Shown: positions 1-5,418 of the stretch, piece after piece
Numbering within the stretch: position 1 is the first letter of the stretch
Layout: every line of letters starts with the position of its first letter
Assembly (NCBI GenBank): GCA_902787065.1
Contig: CADAFA010000050.1
Span: 1-7,113, forward strand
DNA: 7,113 nt
Direction of reading: 5' to 3'
From: an uncultured Elusimicrobium sp.
GTDB taxonomy: Bacteria; Elusimicrobiota; Elusimicrobia; Elusimicrobiales; Elusimicrobiaceae
The notes under the pieces: generated by a model
Database searches by the model: none
The model's input: only the letters and a program-made list of their open reading frames with translations
What the model was told of the DNA's origin: nothing
Position numbers and translations under genes: made by a program

Positions 1-1
1 A

Positions 2-127
2 AACGTGGATGATATCGAAGAAGCCGTGCAGACCGGCAGGGAGACGGACGGTTTCTGCATCACCCTGGCAGATCTGCAGTACTGTGCTTCGAATATCATA
101 CGTGCAGTCATATGCACTTCCAGATAA
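2..127 (+). CDS. Possible 3' end of an unrecognised upstream gene (partial)
   Basis: An open frame enters from the left edge and ends at a TAA, giving 41 residues that begin NVDDIEEAVQTGRETDGF and end VICTSR. I do not recognise a family. The stretch is much richer in G+C than the rest of the window and two other frames across it, including reverse ones, are also open, so the reading frame is not secure. It ends 54 nt before the coaD start. The gene often found before coaD in bacteria is rsmD, but this tail does not look like the end of RsmD. It may be a real gene end, foreign DNA or an assembly edge. Confidence 0.25.
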   Translation, partial: NVDDIEEAVQTGRETDGFCITLADLQYCASNIIRAVICTSR

Positions 128-181
128 GTTGTGAAGCCACGGAACCTGTCCCTGCGGGGCAGAGAAAGGAGACACGCTGTT

Positions 182-664
182 ATGAAAAAACTTGCAGTAT
201 ACCCCGGTTCTTTTGACCCTATAACCAACGGCCACCTTGATATTATTGAAAGGGCCGCCGCTTTATTTGACATAGTTATCGTCGCAATTTTAAATAACAG
301 TGCAAAAAATTCTTTGTTTACCGTTGCGGAAAGGAAAGCGCAAATTTTGCAGCTAACCAAAAAATTTAAAAATGTAAAAGTTGATTCTTTTGACGGCCTT
401 CTTGCCGATTATATGGCAAAAACAAAAGCCGCTGCTTGTGTGCGTGGCCTTCGTGCGGTTACTGATTTGGAATATGAATTTTCTTTAGCCAGCATAAACA
501 AGAAACTTAATTCCAAAATGGAAACAATCTTTTTTATGCCGAGTGAAAAGAACACTTATTTGAGTTCTTCGGTAGTTAAAGAAGTTTACAGTTTTGGCGG
601 GGAATTAAAAAATAGTGTTCCGCCTCTGATAGACAAAGCCCTAAAGAAAAAGTTTAATAGGTAA
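182..664 (+). CDS. coaD: Phosphopantetheine adenylyltransferase
   Basis: This cytosolic enzyme transfers AMP from ATP to 4'-phosphopantetheine, giving dephospho-CoA and pyrophosphate, the penultimate step of coenzyme A synthesis. The 160 residues match the usual family length. The N-terminus YPGSFDPITNGH carries the nucleotidyltransferase T-x-G-H signature at residues 15-18 and Ser10. The RGLR block is at residues 88-91, followed by TDLEYE, and the late L-S-S-S-x-x-K motif at 127-133 matches the family's ISS(S/T)xx(K/R). I chose the ATG at 182 because AAAGGAG lies about 10 nt upstream and the family begins directly with this strand; a GTG at 131 in frame would add 17 residues with no homology. 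The upstream DNA has a different base composition. The gene converges on pseudopilin 1, with no good hairpin terminator between them. Confidence 0.97.
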   Translation: MKKLAVYPGSFDPITNGHLDIIERAAALFDIVIVAILNNSAKNSLFTVAERKAQILQLTKKFKNVKVDSFDGLLADYMAKTKAAACVRGLRAVTDLEYEFSLASINKKLNSKMETIFFMPSEKNTYLSSSVVKEVYSFGGELKNSVPPLIDKALKKKFNR

Positions 665-691
665 TTTAACTCAATATATAGGCAAAAAATT

Positions 692-1225
692 TTAATAATG
701 ATAACTACAATAACCGGTATCCTCACAGTAGTTAGCGGTATTTCTGTGTGTCTCATTCCTGCATATTTTATTGGTAATATGGTTTTCATCAAGAATAAAT
801 GCTACACAAGATTCAGGACTTCCATTTGATTTTATATAAAACCGTATTTGTTTGCCAAAAATTTTTCTGCCGCAAGCGGCAAAATTATTTGGATTTTTGT
901 TCCAAACAGTACATTGAATTCCATCACTTGTAGTAAATTGTAAATATTTGTTATTTGTATAATTTTCTTCCTTAATATCTAAACCGATATCCAGACCGGA
1001 AGTTGCTTTTGGGTAAGAATTATTTACCATATAATAACGTTGTGCGGAGTCCCAAACACTTCTTGTAATATTTTTTAACGTTGAAAATTTCGTTTTACCT
1101 ACTGCAAGTTTATATTGCGGCAAAGCAATCGCGGCAAGTACCCCAATAATTAAAACAACTACCAGCAATTCAAGCAAAGTAAAACCTTTAGTGAATTTTT
1201 TGTTTACTGCGTTTTCTTTTTTCAT
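692..1225 (-). CDS. Type IV pilin-like protein (pseudopilin 1)
   Basis: A 177-residue prepilin-like protein. A short basic leader ends KFTKG, followed by FTLLELLVVVLIIGVLAAIA, the class III signal cut by prepilin peptidase between Gly14 and Phe15, with the conserved Glu at mature position 5 (Glu19). The hydrophobic N-terminal helix runs to about residue 38 and is followed by PQYKLAVGKTKF. The C-terminal head is unlike standard pilins and rich in cysteine (IQC, AACG, ESC, KIC, YCED, YCSYHY), which suggests disulphides outside the membrane. The start was set by AAGGAG 5-6 nt upstream of ATG 1225; a longer in-frame start at 1270 lies in repeat-like DNA. In related organisms such proteins are assigned to type IV pilus or type II secretion-like machinery, but which one cannot be told here. 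No pilus assembly genes are nearby. No clear promoter lies directly upstream, so expression may depend on the structured RNA region. Confidence 0.9.
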   Translation of the reverse strand: MKKENAVNKKFTKGFTLLELLVVVLIIGVLAAIALPQYKLAVGKTKFSTLKNITRSVWDSAQRYYMVNNSYPKATSGLDIGLDIKEENYTNNKYLQFTTSDGIQCTVWNKNPNNFAACGRKIFGKQIRFYIKSNGSPESCVAFILDENHITNKICRNETHRNTANYCEDTGYCSYHY

Positions 1226-1261
1226 AATTTCTCCTTTTTTGTTTTTCAACAAAATCTTTAT

Positions 1262-1425
1262 TTCCCTCACCTCTCAATGAGAAAGGGAAGGTAATGCTCC
1301 TCTTTCTCCCCGCCCCTTTGCTTGCAAAGGCGGAGGGGCTGGGGGTGGGGTTGCAAAATAAAGTAAACCTTATTCAATAACCCCACTCCTAACCTCTCCG
1401 CCTTAGGAAGGGGAGAGGAATTATA
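1262..1425. repeat. G/C-rich palindromic repeat-like intergenic element
   Basis: Three imperfect palindromes lie in tandem. (1) TTCCCT at 1262-1267 pairs with AGGGAA at 1284-1289 around an inner TCTC-AAT-GAGA stem. (2) A hairpin pairs CCTTTGC 1315-1321 with GCAAAGG 1324-1330, then a long G-run. (3) The block 1381-1404 is the reverse complement of 1327-1350 at 20 of 24 positions. Conceptual translation gives proline/arginine-rich peptides such as PHPQPLRLCKQRGG and LPKAERLGVGL, the kind of spurious peptide that dispersed palindromic elements produce in many genomes. The composition contrasts with the AT-rich surroundings. It lies between the structured RNA and pseudopilin 1. Whether it is dispersed in this genome cannot be seen from one window. 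Confidence 0.6.
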
Positions 1426-1449
1426 GGAAATCTTCTTCAAATCAGCCAA

Positions 1450-1504
1450 TAAAAAACGGCTGCCATATTCGGTGCCTTTACCCAAGACCAAACATGACAG
1501 CCGT
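1450..1504 (-). terminator. Intrinsic terminator at the end of the structured RNA
   Basis: On the minus strand ACGGCUGUCAU (1504-1494) pairs with AUGGCAGCCGU (1466-1456), 11 base pairs with one G-U, followed directly by six U residues (1456-1451). The loop of 27 nt is unusually long. It contains the 3' strand of the 11-bp long-range stem, and the 5' strand of this hairpin shares eight bases (1497-1504) with the 10-bp junction stem. The terminator and the junction fold therefore exclude each other, as in attenuators. Confidence 0.6.
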
Positions 1505-1680
1505 ATCTGTCGCCTAAAAGGCGACAGAATTAAACATACTTTCCCCCGTCGGGTACTCGTATGTTCAAAGATACGACTGTTTATTTTGGATGGGTAAAGG
1601 CGCTTTTGTTTCCAAAAGCCCTTCTGTGTTAAACACAGATTCCAAAAAACAGATCAAATTTTATGTTGGGAAATCCCAAC
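1451..1680 (-). ncRNA. Candidate structured non-coding RNA of unknown family, about 230 nt
   Basis: On the minus strand an extended -10 (TGGTATAAT) precedes a start near 1680, and a U6 tract ends the RNA near 1451. Between them I see, 5' to 3': a 6-bp hairpin (1675-1680 with 1665-1670); a 6-bp hairpin (1634-1639 with 1623-1628); a 7-bp stem capped by a GAAA tetraloop (1613-1619 with 1602-1608); a perfect 11-bp long-range stem (1591-1601 with 1474-1484) enclosing a 10-bp stem with one G-U (1571-1580 with 1497-1506). Inside that is a three-way junction with arms 1559-1565/1533-1539 and 1520-1527/1507-1514, the latter 8 perfect base pairs. No reading frame is credible. I looked for RNase P, tmRNA, SRP, 6S and common riboswitch core motifs and saw none. 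It could be a free RNA or a leader of pseudopilin 1. Confidence 0.7.
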
Positions 1681-1686
1681 AATTTT

Positions 1687-1692
1687 ATTATA
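1687..1692 (-). promoter_or_regulatory. Extended -10 promoter of the structured RNA
   Basis: A perfect TATAAT on the minus strand is preceded by TGG, matching the TGn extension. Six bases (AAAATT) separate it from the G at 1680 that opens the first hairpin, so the predicted start coincides with the start of structure. No good -35 hexamer is visible in the A/T-rich DNA upstream, which the extended -10 could offset. It lies just past the tilS stop codon, so read-through from tilS is also possible. Confidence 0.6.
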
Positions 1693-1714
1693 CCAAATTA
1701 TAGATTATTATTTT

Positions 1715-2446
1715 TTATTTCTCTTTAAAAATATCTTGAACTTGCTTGCATAAGTTCAAAATATGTTGGCGGATTTTAGGTTGCTTTTTTTCAAGCATCG
1801 GCAGTAAATTTAAACGAATAAAATTGCGCGTGTAAATATCATCAAAATTTGTTTCATCATTTTCAAAAGGCAAATTATGTTGTTTGGCATATTCTAAAAT
1901 TTCTTGCTTGCTTAAACATAAAAAAGGCCTGATAATTTTAAACTCCCCAAACGGGCGCGATATCGGTATCCCGCCAAGGCCTTTTAATTGAGTACCGCGA
2001 AGTAAGTTTAATAAAAATGTTTCTACATTATCATCGGCATGATGGGCAAAAGCAAGCACTTTACAATTAAATTTTTTACAAGCTTCTTCAAGGGCTTTGT
2101 AACGTAATTTTCTTGCGGCATGCTCCAAACTCAATTTTTCTTTTTTGGCTAAAGTTTTTACGGCAACTTTCTTAACAAATAAAGGAATATCTAATTCTTT
2201 ACATAAATTTATTACTAAATTTTCATCACGTTTTGCCGTAGGGCGCAAATTGTGGTTTACATGGCAGGCAAAAACTTTGAATTGCATTTTTTTTGCAAGT
2301 GCGCAAGCGAAATGTAACAAGGCAACGGAATCTGCCCCGCCAGAAAGAGCAATTAAGATATTTTGTTTGGTTTTAAAAAATTTATTTTCTTTATCAAACT
2401 TAATAAGTTTTTGCCAAATTTTCGCTTGAAAGGAAGTGCTTTGCAT
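1715..2446 (-). CDS. tilS: tRNA(Ile)-lysidine synthetase, short form
   Basis: TilS modifies C34 of the CAU-anticodon tRNA-Ile to lysidine using ATP and lysine, so that it reads AUA and is charged with isoleucine; it is essential in most bacteria. The N-terminal N-type ATP pyrophosphatase domain is complete: PP-loop SGGADS at residues 35-40, CHVNHNLRP at about 61-69, LEHAARKLRY at 107-116 and HHADDNVET at 135-143. The later RPFLCLSKQEI and YTRNFIRLNLLP blocks are typical of the family. At 243 residues it is much shorter than the roughly 430 of E. coli and lacks the C-terminal tRNA-binding domains, but other bacteria have compact forms. The only good start is ATG 2446, with GGGGA about 4 nt upstream. 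It diverges from the receiver gene across a 55-nt shared promoter region. Confidence 0.93.
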   Translation of the reverse strand: MQSTSFQAKIWQKLIKFDKENKFFKTKQNILIALSGGADSVALLHFACALAKKMQFKVFACHVNHNLRPTAKRDENLVINLCKELDIPLFVKKVAVKTLAKKEKLSLEHAARKLRYKALEEACKKFNCKVLAFAHHADDNVETFLLNLLRGTQLKGLGGIPISRPFGEFKIIRPFLCLSKQEILEYAKQHNLPFENDETNFDDIYTRNFIRLNLLPMLEKKQPKIRQHILNLCKQVQDIFKEK

Positions 2447-2463
2447 AAATCCCCATTAAAAAG

Positions 2464-2482
2464 TATAATATAATTAATTATA
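2464..2482. promoter_or_regulatory. Divergent -10 elements for tilS and the receiver gene
   Basis: The 55-nt gap between the two start codons is nearly all A/T. The plus strand has two overlapping TATAAT hexamers (2464-2469 and 2469-2474), placing a start about 25 nt before the receiver ATG at 2502. The minus strand has TATAAT at 2482-2477, about 31 nt from the tilS ATG. The plus and minus -10 elements nearly abut, so the two promoters could interfere. No convincing -35 boxes are seen. Confidence 0.45.
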
Positions 2483-2501
2483 GTATATTTACGGGGTATT
2501 T

Positions 2502-2879
2502 ATGGAAGAAATGAAGAAAAAAATAGTTATAGTAGAAGATGAAAGGGATATCCTTCAGCTCTTAAATTTAATTTTGGTTCGTGCCGGTTATGAAGTGCAC
2601 GCCTGTGACAATGGCAGGAATGCCATACCTTTAATTAAGAAAGTTCGCCCGCATTTGGTTATTTTGGACCTTATGCTCCCAGGCCTTGACGGGCGCGCCA
2701 TCGTGGAAGAAATGGCAAAAGATGAAGATCTTTTCGGTACCCCTGTTATGGTGACCTCTGCTTTAGAACAAGCCGGGCAAATGTTTGCTGGTAACCCAAT
2801 TGTAAAAGATTTTTGTTATAAACCCTTTAGGACTTCCGTGTTACTTCAAAAAGTAAAAACAATAATGGGTGACAACTAA
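2502..2879 (+). CDS. Stand-alone response regulator receiver protein
   Basis: A 125-residue protein made of one CheY-like receiver domain and no output domain. The phosphorylation site is complete: acidic pair Glu12-Asp13 in VIVEDE, phospho-acceptor Asp56 in LVILDLMLPGLDG, switch Thr85 in VMVTSA, and Lys107 in CYKPF with its following proline. It is cytosolic and is expected to act by protein contact after phosphorylation by a histidine kinase, none of which is in the window. I chose ATG 2502, with GGGG 5 nt upstream; an alternative ATG at 2511 starts MKKKIVIV, the more usual beginning of such domains, but lacks a well-spaced ribosome site. Its stop codon directly abuts the pth start (TAAGTG), so the two genes are translationally coupled or at least in one operon. 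The target process cannot be inferred. Confidence 0.93.
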   Translation: MEEMKKKIVIVEDERDILQLLNLILVRAGYEVHACDNGRNAIPLIKKVRPHLVILDLMLPGLDGRAIVEEMAKDEDLFGTPVMVTSALEQAGQMFAGNPIVKDFCYKPFRTSVLLQKVKTIMGDN

Positions 2880-3446
2880 GTGTTCCTTATTACCGGCCTT
2901 GGTAATCCTGGGCAAGAATATCAAAAAACACGCCACAATGTAGGTTTCATGGTTCTTGATAAATTATCAAGCACGGAAGGTTTTTCTTTTGAAGAAAACC
3001 GCCCGTTTAAAGCCTATACCGCAAAAGTAAATTTATATGGTCAAAGTGTGCTTTTATTAAAACCGCAAACTTATATGAATCTTTCCGGGCAGGCAGTTGT
3101 TGCTGCGGCAAATTTTTACAAAATACCGCCGCAAAATATTTTAGTTATTTGTGATGATTTAAGTTTGGAACTCGGTACTTTGCGTTTGCGCCAAAAAGGT
3201 TCAAGCGGCGGGCAAAAAGGGCTTGAAAATATTATTAATTTACTAGGCAGTGATAATTGCCTGCGCCTTCGTTTAGGCATTGGCCCGCGTCCGGAATTTG
3301 TTGACGCAAAAAATTATGTTTTGGGTAAATTCCCAAATACGCAGGAAGAACTTTTAAATTCCGCCGTAAACAAGGCCTGCGAAACGGTGATAAAATTGCT
3401 AAAAGAAGATTTTATATCCGCCCAGCAATTTGCAAATACTAAATAG
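2880..3446 (+). CDS. pth: Peptidyl-tRNA hydrolase
   Basis: Pth cleaves the ester between peptide and tRNA on peptidyl-tRNAs that fall off ribosomes, recycling the tRNA in the cytosol. The 188 residues match bacterial Pth1. Visible family blocks are GLGNPGQEYQKTRHNVGF (Asn9, catalytic His19), KPQTYMNLSG (Asn67), and CDDLSLELGTLRLRQ with Asp92, equivalent to E. coli N10, H20, N68 and D93. The glycine-rich loop reads GSSGGQKGL where E. coli has GGHNGL, so His113 and Asn114 (E. coli numbering) are Gln112 and Lys113 here. It starts with GTG immediately after the receiver stop codon, with only GGGTG inside the previous gene as a possible ribosome site. A strong two-way hairpin terminator follows 22 nt after the stop. 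Confidence 0.95.
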   Translation: MFLITGLGNPGQEYQKTRHNVGFMVLDKLSSTEGFSFEENRPFKAYTAKVNLYGQSVLLLKPQTYMNLSGQAVVAAANFYKIPPQNILVICDDLSLELGTLRLRQKGSSGGQKGLENIINLLGSDNCLRLRLGIGPRPEFVDAKNYVLGKFPNTQEELLNSAVNKACETVIKLLKEDFISAQQFANTK

Positions 3447-3468
3447 ATATTTTATTTTTGATAATAAA

Positions 3469-3496
3469 AAAACACCTCGCAAGAGCGAGGTGTTTT
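3469..3496. terminator. Bidirectional intrinsic terminator
   Basis: A 12-bp perfect stem (3469-3480 with 3485-3496) has an AAGA loop on the plus strand and is flanked by an A-run on the left and T-run on the right. It can stop pth transcription rightwards and the membrane-protein operon leftwards; the U-tract is longer in the leftward direction. A perfect 16-nt palindrome, TTTAGCAATTGCTAAA at 3494-3509, followed by TTATTTTTTT, gives a second weaker rightward terminator. Confidence 0.88.
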
Positions 3497-3509
3497 AGCA
3501 ATTGCTAAA

Positions 3510-3545
3510 TTATTTTTTTGGTTTATTTCCGCATCCGCAACCCAT
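3510..3545 (-). CDS. Possible 11-residue cysteine-glycine peptide
   Basis: A very small frame on the minus strand encodes MGCGCGNKPKK. The case for it is its ribosome site: AGGGGGGTG pairs along its length with the 16S 3' end if two G-U pairs are allowed, 5 nt before the ATG. It is followed at once by the terminator hairpins, as expected for the last gene of a transcript. The CGC unit could bind a metal ion or be a redox site, but this is only inference. It sits 83 nt after the membrane-protein gene on the same strand and is probably in that operon. The lysine codons lie in the A-run that serves as U-tract for the opposite strand, so part of the sequence has another explanation. Confidence 0.4.
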   Translation of the reverse strand: MGCGCGNKPKK

Positions 3546-3628
3546 AATTACACCCCCCTGCCGGTGATAGCCCCCGGTACAATAAGTAAACAAATTTTTA
3601 AACACTTTTGCAAGTATTTTAATTGCTG

Positions 3629-4537
3629 TTATTGTTGATCGTTATTTTTATAATCTTCACCTAATGGGCGCATACCTTCCGGTATTTGGTTTGAAATTAT
3701 TTGTTGTACCTGTTGGGGCTGCTGTGAATTTATAGTGTCTGCGGGGAGGTCTGTTAATAATTCTTCTTCAATATCTAGGGGTTTTTCTTCACTAGCAAAA
3801 TCTATATACATTTCAACGAAATAACAATTGGAAAAGGTATAAATAGCAATGTATATAATAAAATAAATTAGCCCTAAAAATAATAAAAGGGGGCCAAGTA
3901 GAAGTGCCCCCAGAACACCAAACATAAAGAGTGGTATTATTGAAGCGAGTGAAATAGCCATGTTTAATAATATAATAACAACGATACGTCCTAAAATCGG
4001 GAAATAATAATTCACCCCCATTCCTGCAGAACTTATAACAATTTCTTTTAAATCCCCATCTCTTAAAATTATACCCAACATAAGCATTGTTAGAAAAGGT
4101 AAAATAGCTAATAAAGCAGGTATTGCAACAAAGGGTAGTATTACAGCACAAATTTGTATTTTAGAAAGGAGTATCAAGGTCGGGATAACAATTAGACCTA
4201 TAAGGAACATAATCATAAGTAACTTTACTGCTTTTGGTAAAGATTCTTGTAAGGCTTCCAATAAATTATTTTTCCCAGAAGAGATATTATTCTTAATAAT
4301 TATAGTTTGCCAAACCATAAATACTGTTGAAAAAATATAATTTATAGTAGTAAAAATTATTTTATCGGCTGAAACCCCTTTTTGTTGTAAATTTGCCATT
4401 AAGGATTTAGGTAGAATAATTGTGGCAATAACTATCAATATAAGTGCAAAAATATATGTTGCTGCTATTCCCCAAAAAGATTCTTTAAAGGTTGAAAAAG
4501 AAACCCCTAAAAGTTCTGAAACAGATTTTTTATTCAT
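3629..4537 (-). CDS. Multi-pass membrane protein of unknown function
   Basis: I do not recognise the family with confidence. The 302 residues contain about six hydrophobic segments, roughly at residues 23-43, 60-80, 103-127, 128-155, 180-203 and 205-238, so it is an inner-membrane protein. A polar, acidic and glutamine-rich tail (about 245-302, with EEKPLDIEEELL and QQPQQVQQ) is probably cytosolic. A short amphipathic N-terminus (SELLGVSFSTFKESFWG) precedes the first helix. The overall look is of generic bacterial membrane domains, with no catalytic motif. ATG 4537 is supported by AAGGAG about 5 nt upstream. It lies 17 nt after the HExxGH membrane protein on the same strand, so the two are very likely one operon and may work together. 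The bidirectional terminator lies downstream. Confidence 0.85.
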   Translation of the reverse strand: MNKKSVSELLGVSFSTFKESFWGIAATYIFALILIVIATIILPKSLMANLQQKGVSADKIIFTTINYIFSTVFMVWQTIIIKNNISSGKNNLLEALQESLPKAVKLLMIMFLIGLIVIPTLILLSKIQICAVILPFVAIPALLAILPFLTMLMLGIILRDGDLKEIVISSAGMGVNYYFPILGRIVVIILLNMAISLASIIPLFMFGVLGALLLGPLLLFLGLIYFIIYIAIYTFSNCYFVEMYIDFASEEKPLDIEEELLTDLPADTINSQQPQQVQQIISNQIPEGMRPLGEDYKNNDQQ

Positions 4538-4554
4538 AATATCTCCTTATACTT

Positions 4555-5340
4555 TTACATATCCTCTGCCGACATATCATTCCTGGCTAAACGCCTAAAA
4601 TATTCAATAGCGCTGTATATTGCTAAAGCAAATATTATGCAGGCGATAATTTCTAAAGTAAGGCCAACGGTTTCTGCCTTTTCTAAAATATGGAAATGCG
4701 TTAAAGTGTAATACCAATCACCTTTAACTGTTCCGGCAACGGCCTCACTTACCATATCAGACATTGTTAAAGCAAGTTTACTTGCTGCCGCATCACTTGC
4801 ATAAATACCGGCCTCATAAAAAGTGGTGGAAATCCAAAAAAGCAAAGCAGGACTGAAAAACAAACCGCCACGCAATTGTAAAGAAAATAAATAAATTATG
4901 CAAGGAACTAAAGTTTCTATAAAATTTCCGGAAAAATAACAAAACCAATTTTGCCCGAAGGTACAAAACATATTATGGCCTAAATTTTCATGCACGATAT
5001 AATTTAAAAAATAAGTTATAGGATTATTTAAAATGCTTGAAGCCGCATACATACCCTTTTCATAAGAAGCCATTTCCGGCGGAATATAAATTTTATACAA
5101 CAAATAAGTAAGCCCGATAATTATTAAAAAAGAAAACCACCTATATTGATAAGAGAAAATACTTTGATGATACGGATCGAAAAAATTATATACATTTTTC
5201 CAAAAAGGTTCTTCGCTATAAGAAAAGCAATCACGCACAAAAGCTCTTATAACTTTTACCAAAATATAGAGTATAACGATAAAAACTATTATCTTCGGAA
5301 GTTTCGCCAAGAGCCCGAAAAAATTAAAAGCAGTTTGCAT
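4555..5340 (-). CDS. Membrane protein with HExxGH motif, putative intramembrane metalloprotease-like
   Basis: A 261-residue protein with about six hydrophobic segments (near residues 15-35, 67-86, 105-125, 140-157, 160-180 and 225-248). Within the third is YIVHENLGHNMFC, an HExxGH zinc-binding and catalytic motif at residues 117-122, followed about 20 residues later by GNFIETLVP, where Glu142 could complete the site. This order (HExxGH, then F-G, then a G-x-x-x-E/Q-x-L-x-P block) resembles uncharacterised M50-like membrane proteins; proteolysis is inferred, not shown. It is the first gene of an operon with the 302-residue membrane protein. I chose ATG 5340 because a -10 element ends 6 nt before it, making a leaderless mRNA likely; a GTG at 5361 in frame would add 7 residues but would lie upstream of that predicted start of transcription. 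Confidence 0.8.
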   Translation of the reverse strand: MQTAFNFFGLLAKLPKIIVFIVILYILVKVIRAFVRDCFSYSEEPFWKNVYNFFDPYHQSIFSYQYRWFSFLIIIGLTYLLYKIYIPPEMASYEKGMYAASSILNNPITYFLNYIVHENLGHNMFCTFGQNWFCYFSGNFIETLVPCIIYLFSLQLRGGLFFSPALLFWISTTFYEAGIYASDAAASKLALTMSDMVSEAVAGTVKGDWYYTLTHFHILEKAETVGLTLEIIACIIFALAIYSAIEYFRRLARNDMSAEDM

Positions 5341-5346
5341 AGATAA

Positions 5347-5352
5347 ATTATA
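5347..5352 (-). promoter_or_regulatory. -10 element for the membrane-protein operon, probably leaderless
   Basis: On the minus strand TATAAT is followed by TTATCT and then the ATG at 5340. The usual spacing puts the first transcribed base on or within a base of the A of ATG, and there is no ribosome site, so the mRNA is predicted to be leaderless. The -35 region 17 nt upstream (TTTTCT) is weak. The element and its downstream bases mirror the tRNA promoter exactly over 14 bp. Confidence 0.5.
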
Positions 5353-5389
5353 CAATATCACCGCAAAAAAGAAAACAAAAAATACTTTA

Positions 5390-5418
5390 TTGCACAGGTA
5401 CTAAAAAATTGTTATAAT
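5390..5418 (+). promoter_or_regulatory. Promoter of tRNA-Thr
   Basis: TTGCAC at 5390-5395 and TATAAT at 5413-5418 are separated by exactly 17 nt, and TGT before the -10 adds the extended element. Transcription should begin near 5425, about 11 nt before the mature tRNA 5' end. As no terminator lies between the tRNA and the protease gene, it probably drives both. Confidence 0.75.

Noticed and set aside
131..181. GTG start adding 17 residues to CoaD
   Set aside because: The family begins at MKKLAVYPGSFDP, and a good ribosome site precedes ATG 182. The extension lies in compositionally different DNA.
703..733. AACTAC/GTAGTT inverted repeat as a coaD terminator
   Set aside because: It has only 6 bp with a 19-nt loop, no T-run, and lies within the pseudopilin 1 coding region.
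1267..1491. A 74-codon minus-strand frame
   Set aside because: It lies across the palindromic element and the terminator end of the structured RNA. Its peptide is the low-complexity PHPQPL/AERLGVG type produced by repeats, and it has no supporting ribosome site.
1451..1680. Assignment of the structured RNA to tmRNA, 6S, RNase P, SRP, T-box, cobalamin or c-di-GMP riboswitch
   Set aside because: None of their hallmark sequences (for example the RNase P GAAAGUCC core, the SRP GGAAGGAAGCAG loop or the T-box GGUGG) was found, and the layout of helices does not fit.
2145..2429. A 94-codon plus-strand frame antisense to tilS
   Set aside because: It is fully inside tilS, with no ribosome site and no recognisable domain.
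3813..4151. A 112-codon minus-strand frame rich in Cys, Tyr and Phe
   Set aside because: It lies in a different frame inside the 302-residue membrane-protein gene and has an amino-acid content typical of a shadow.
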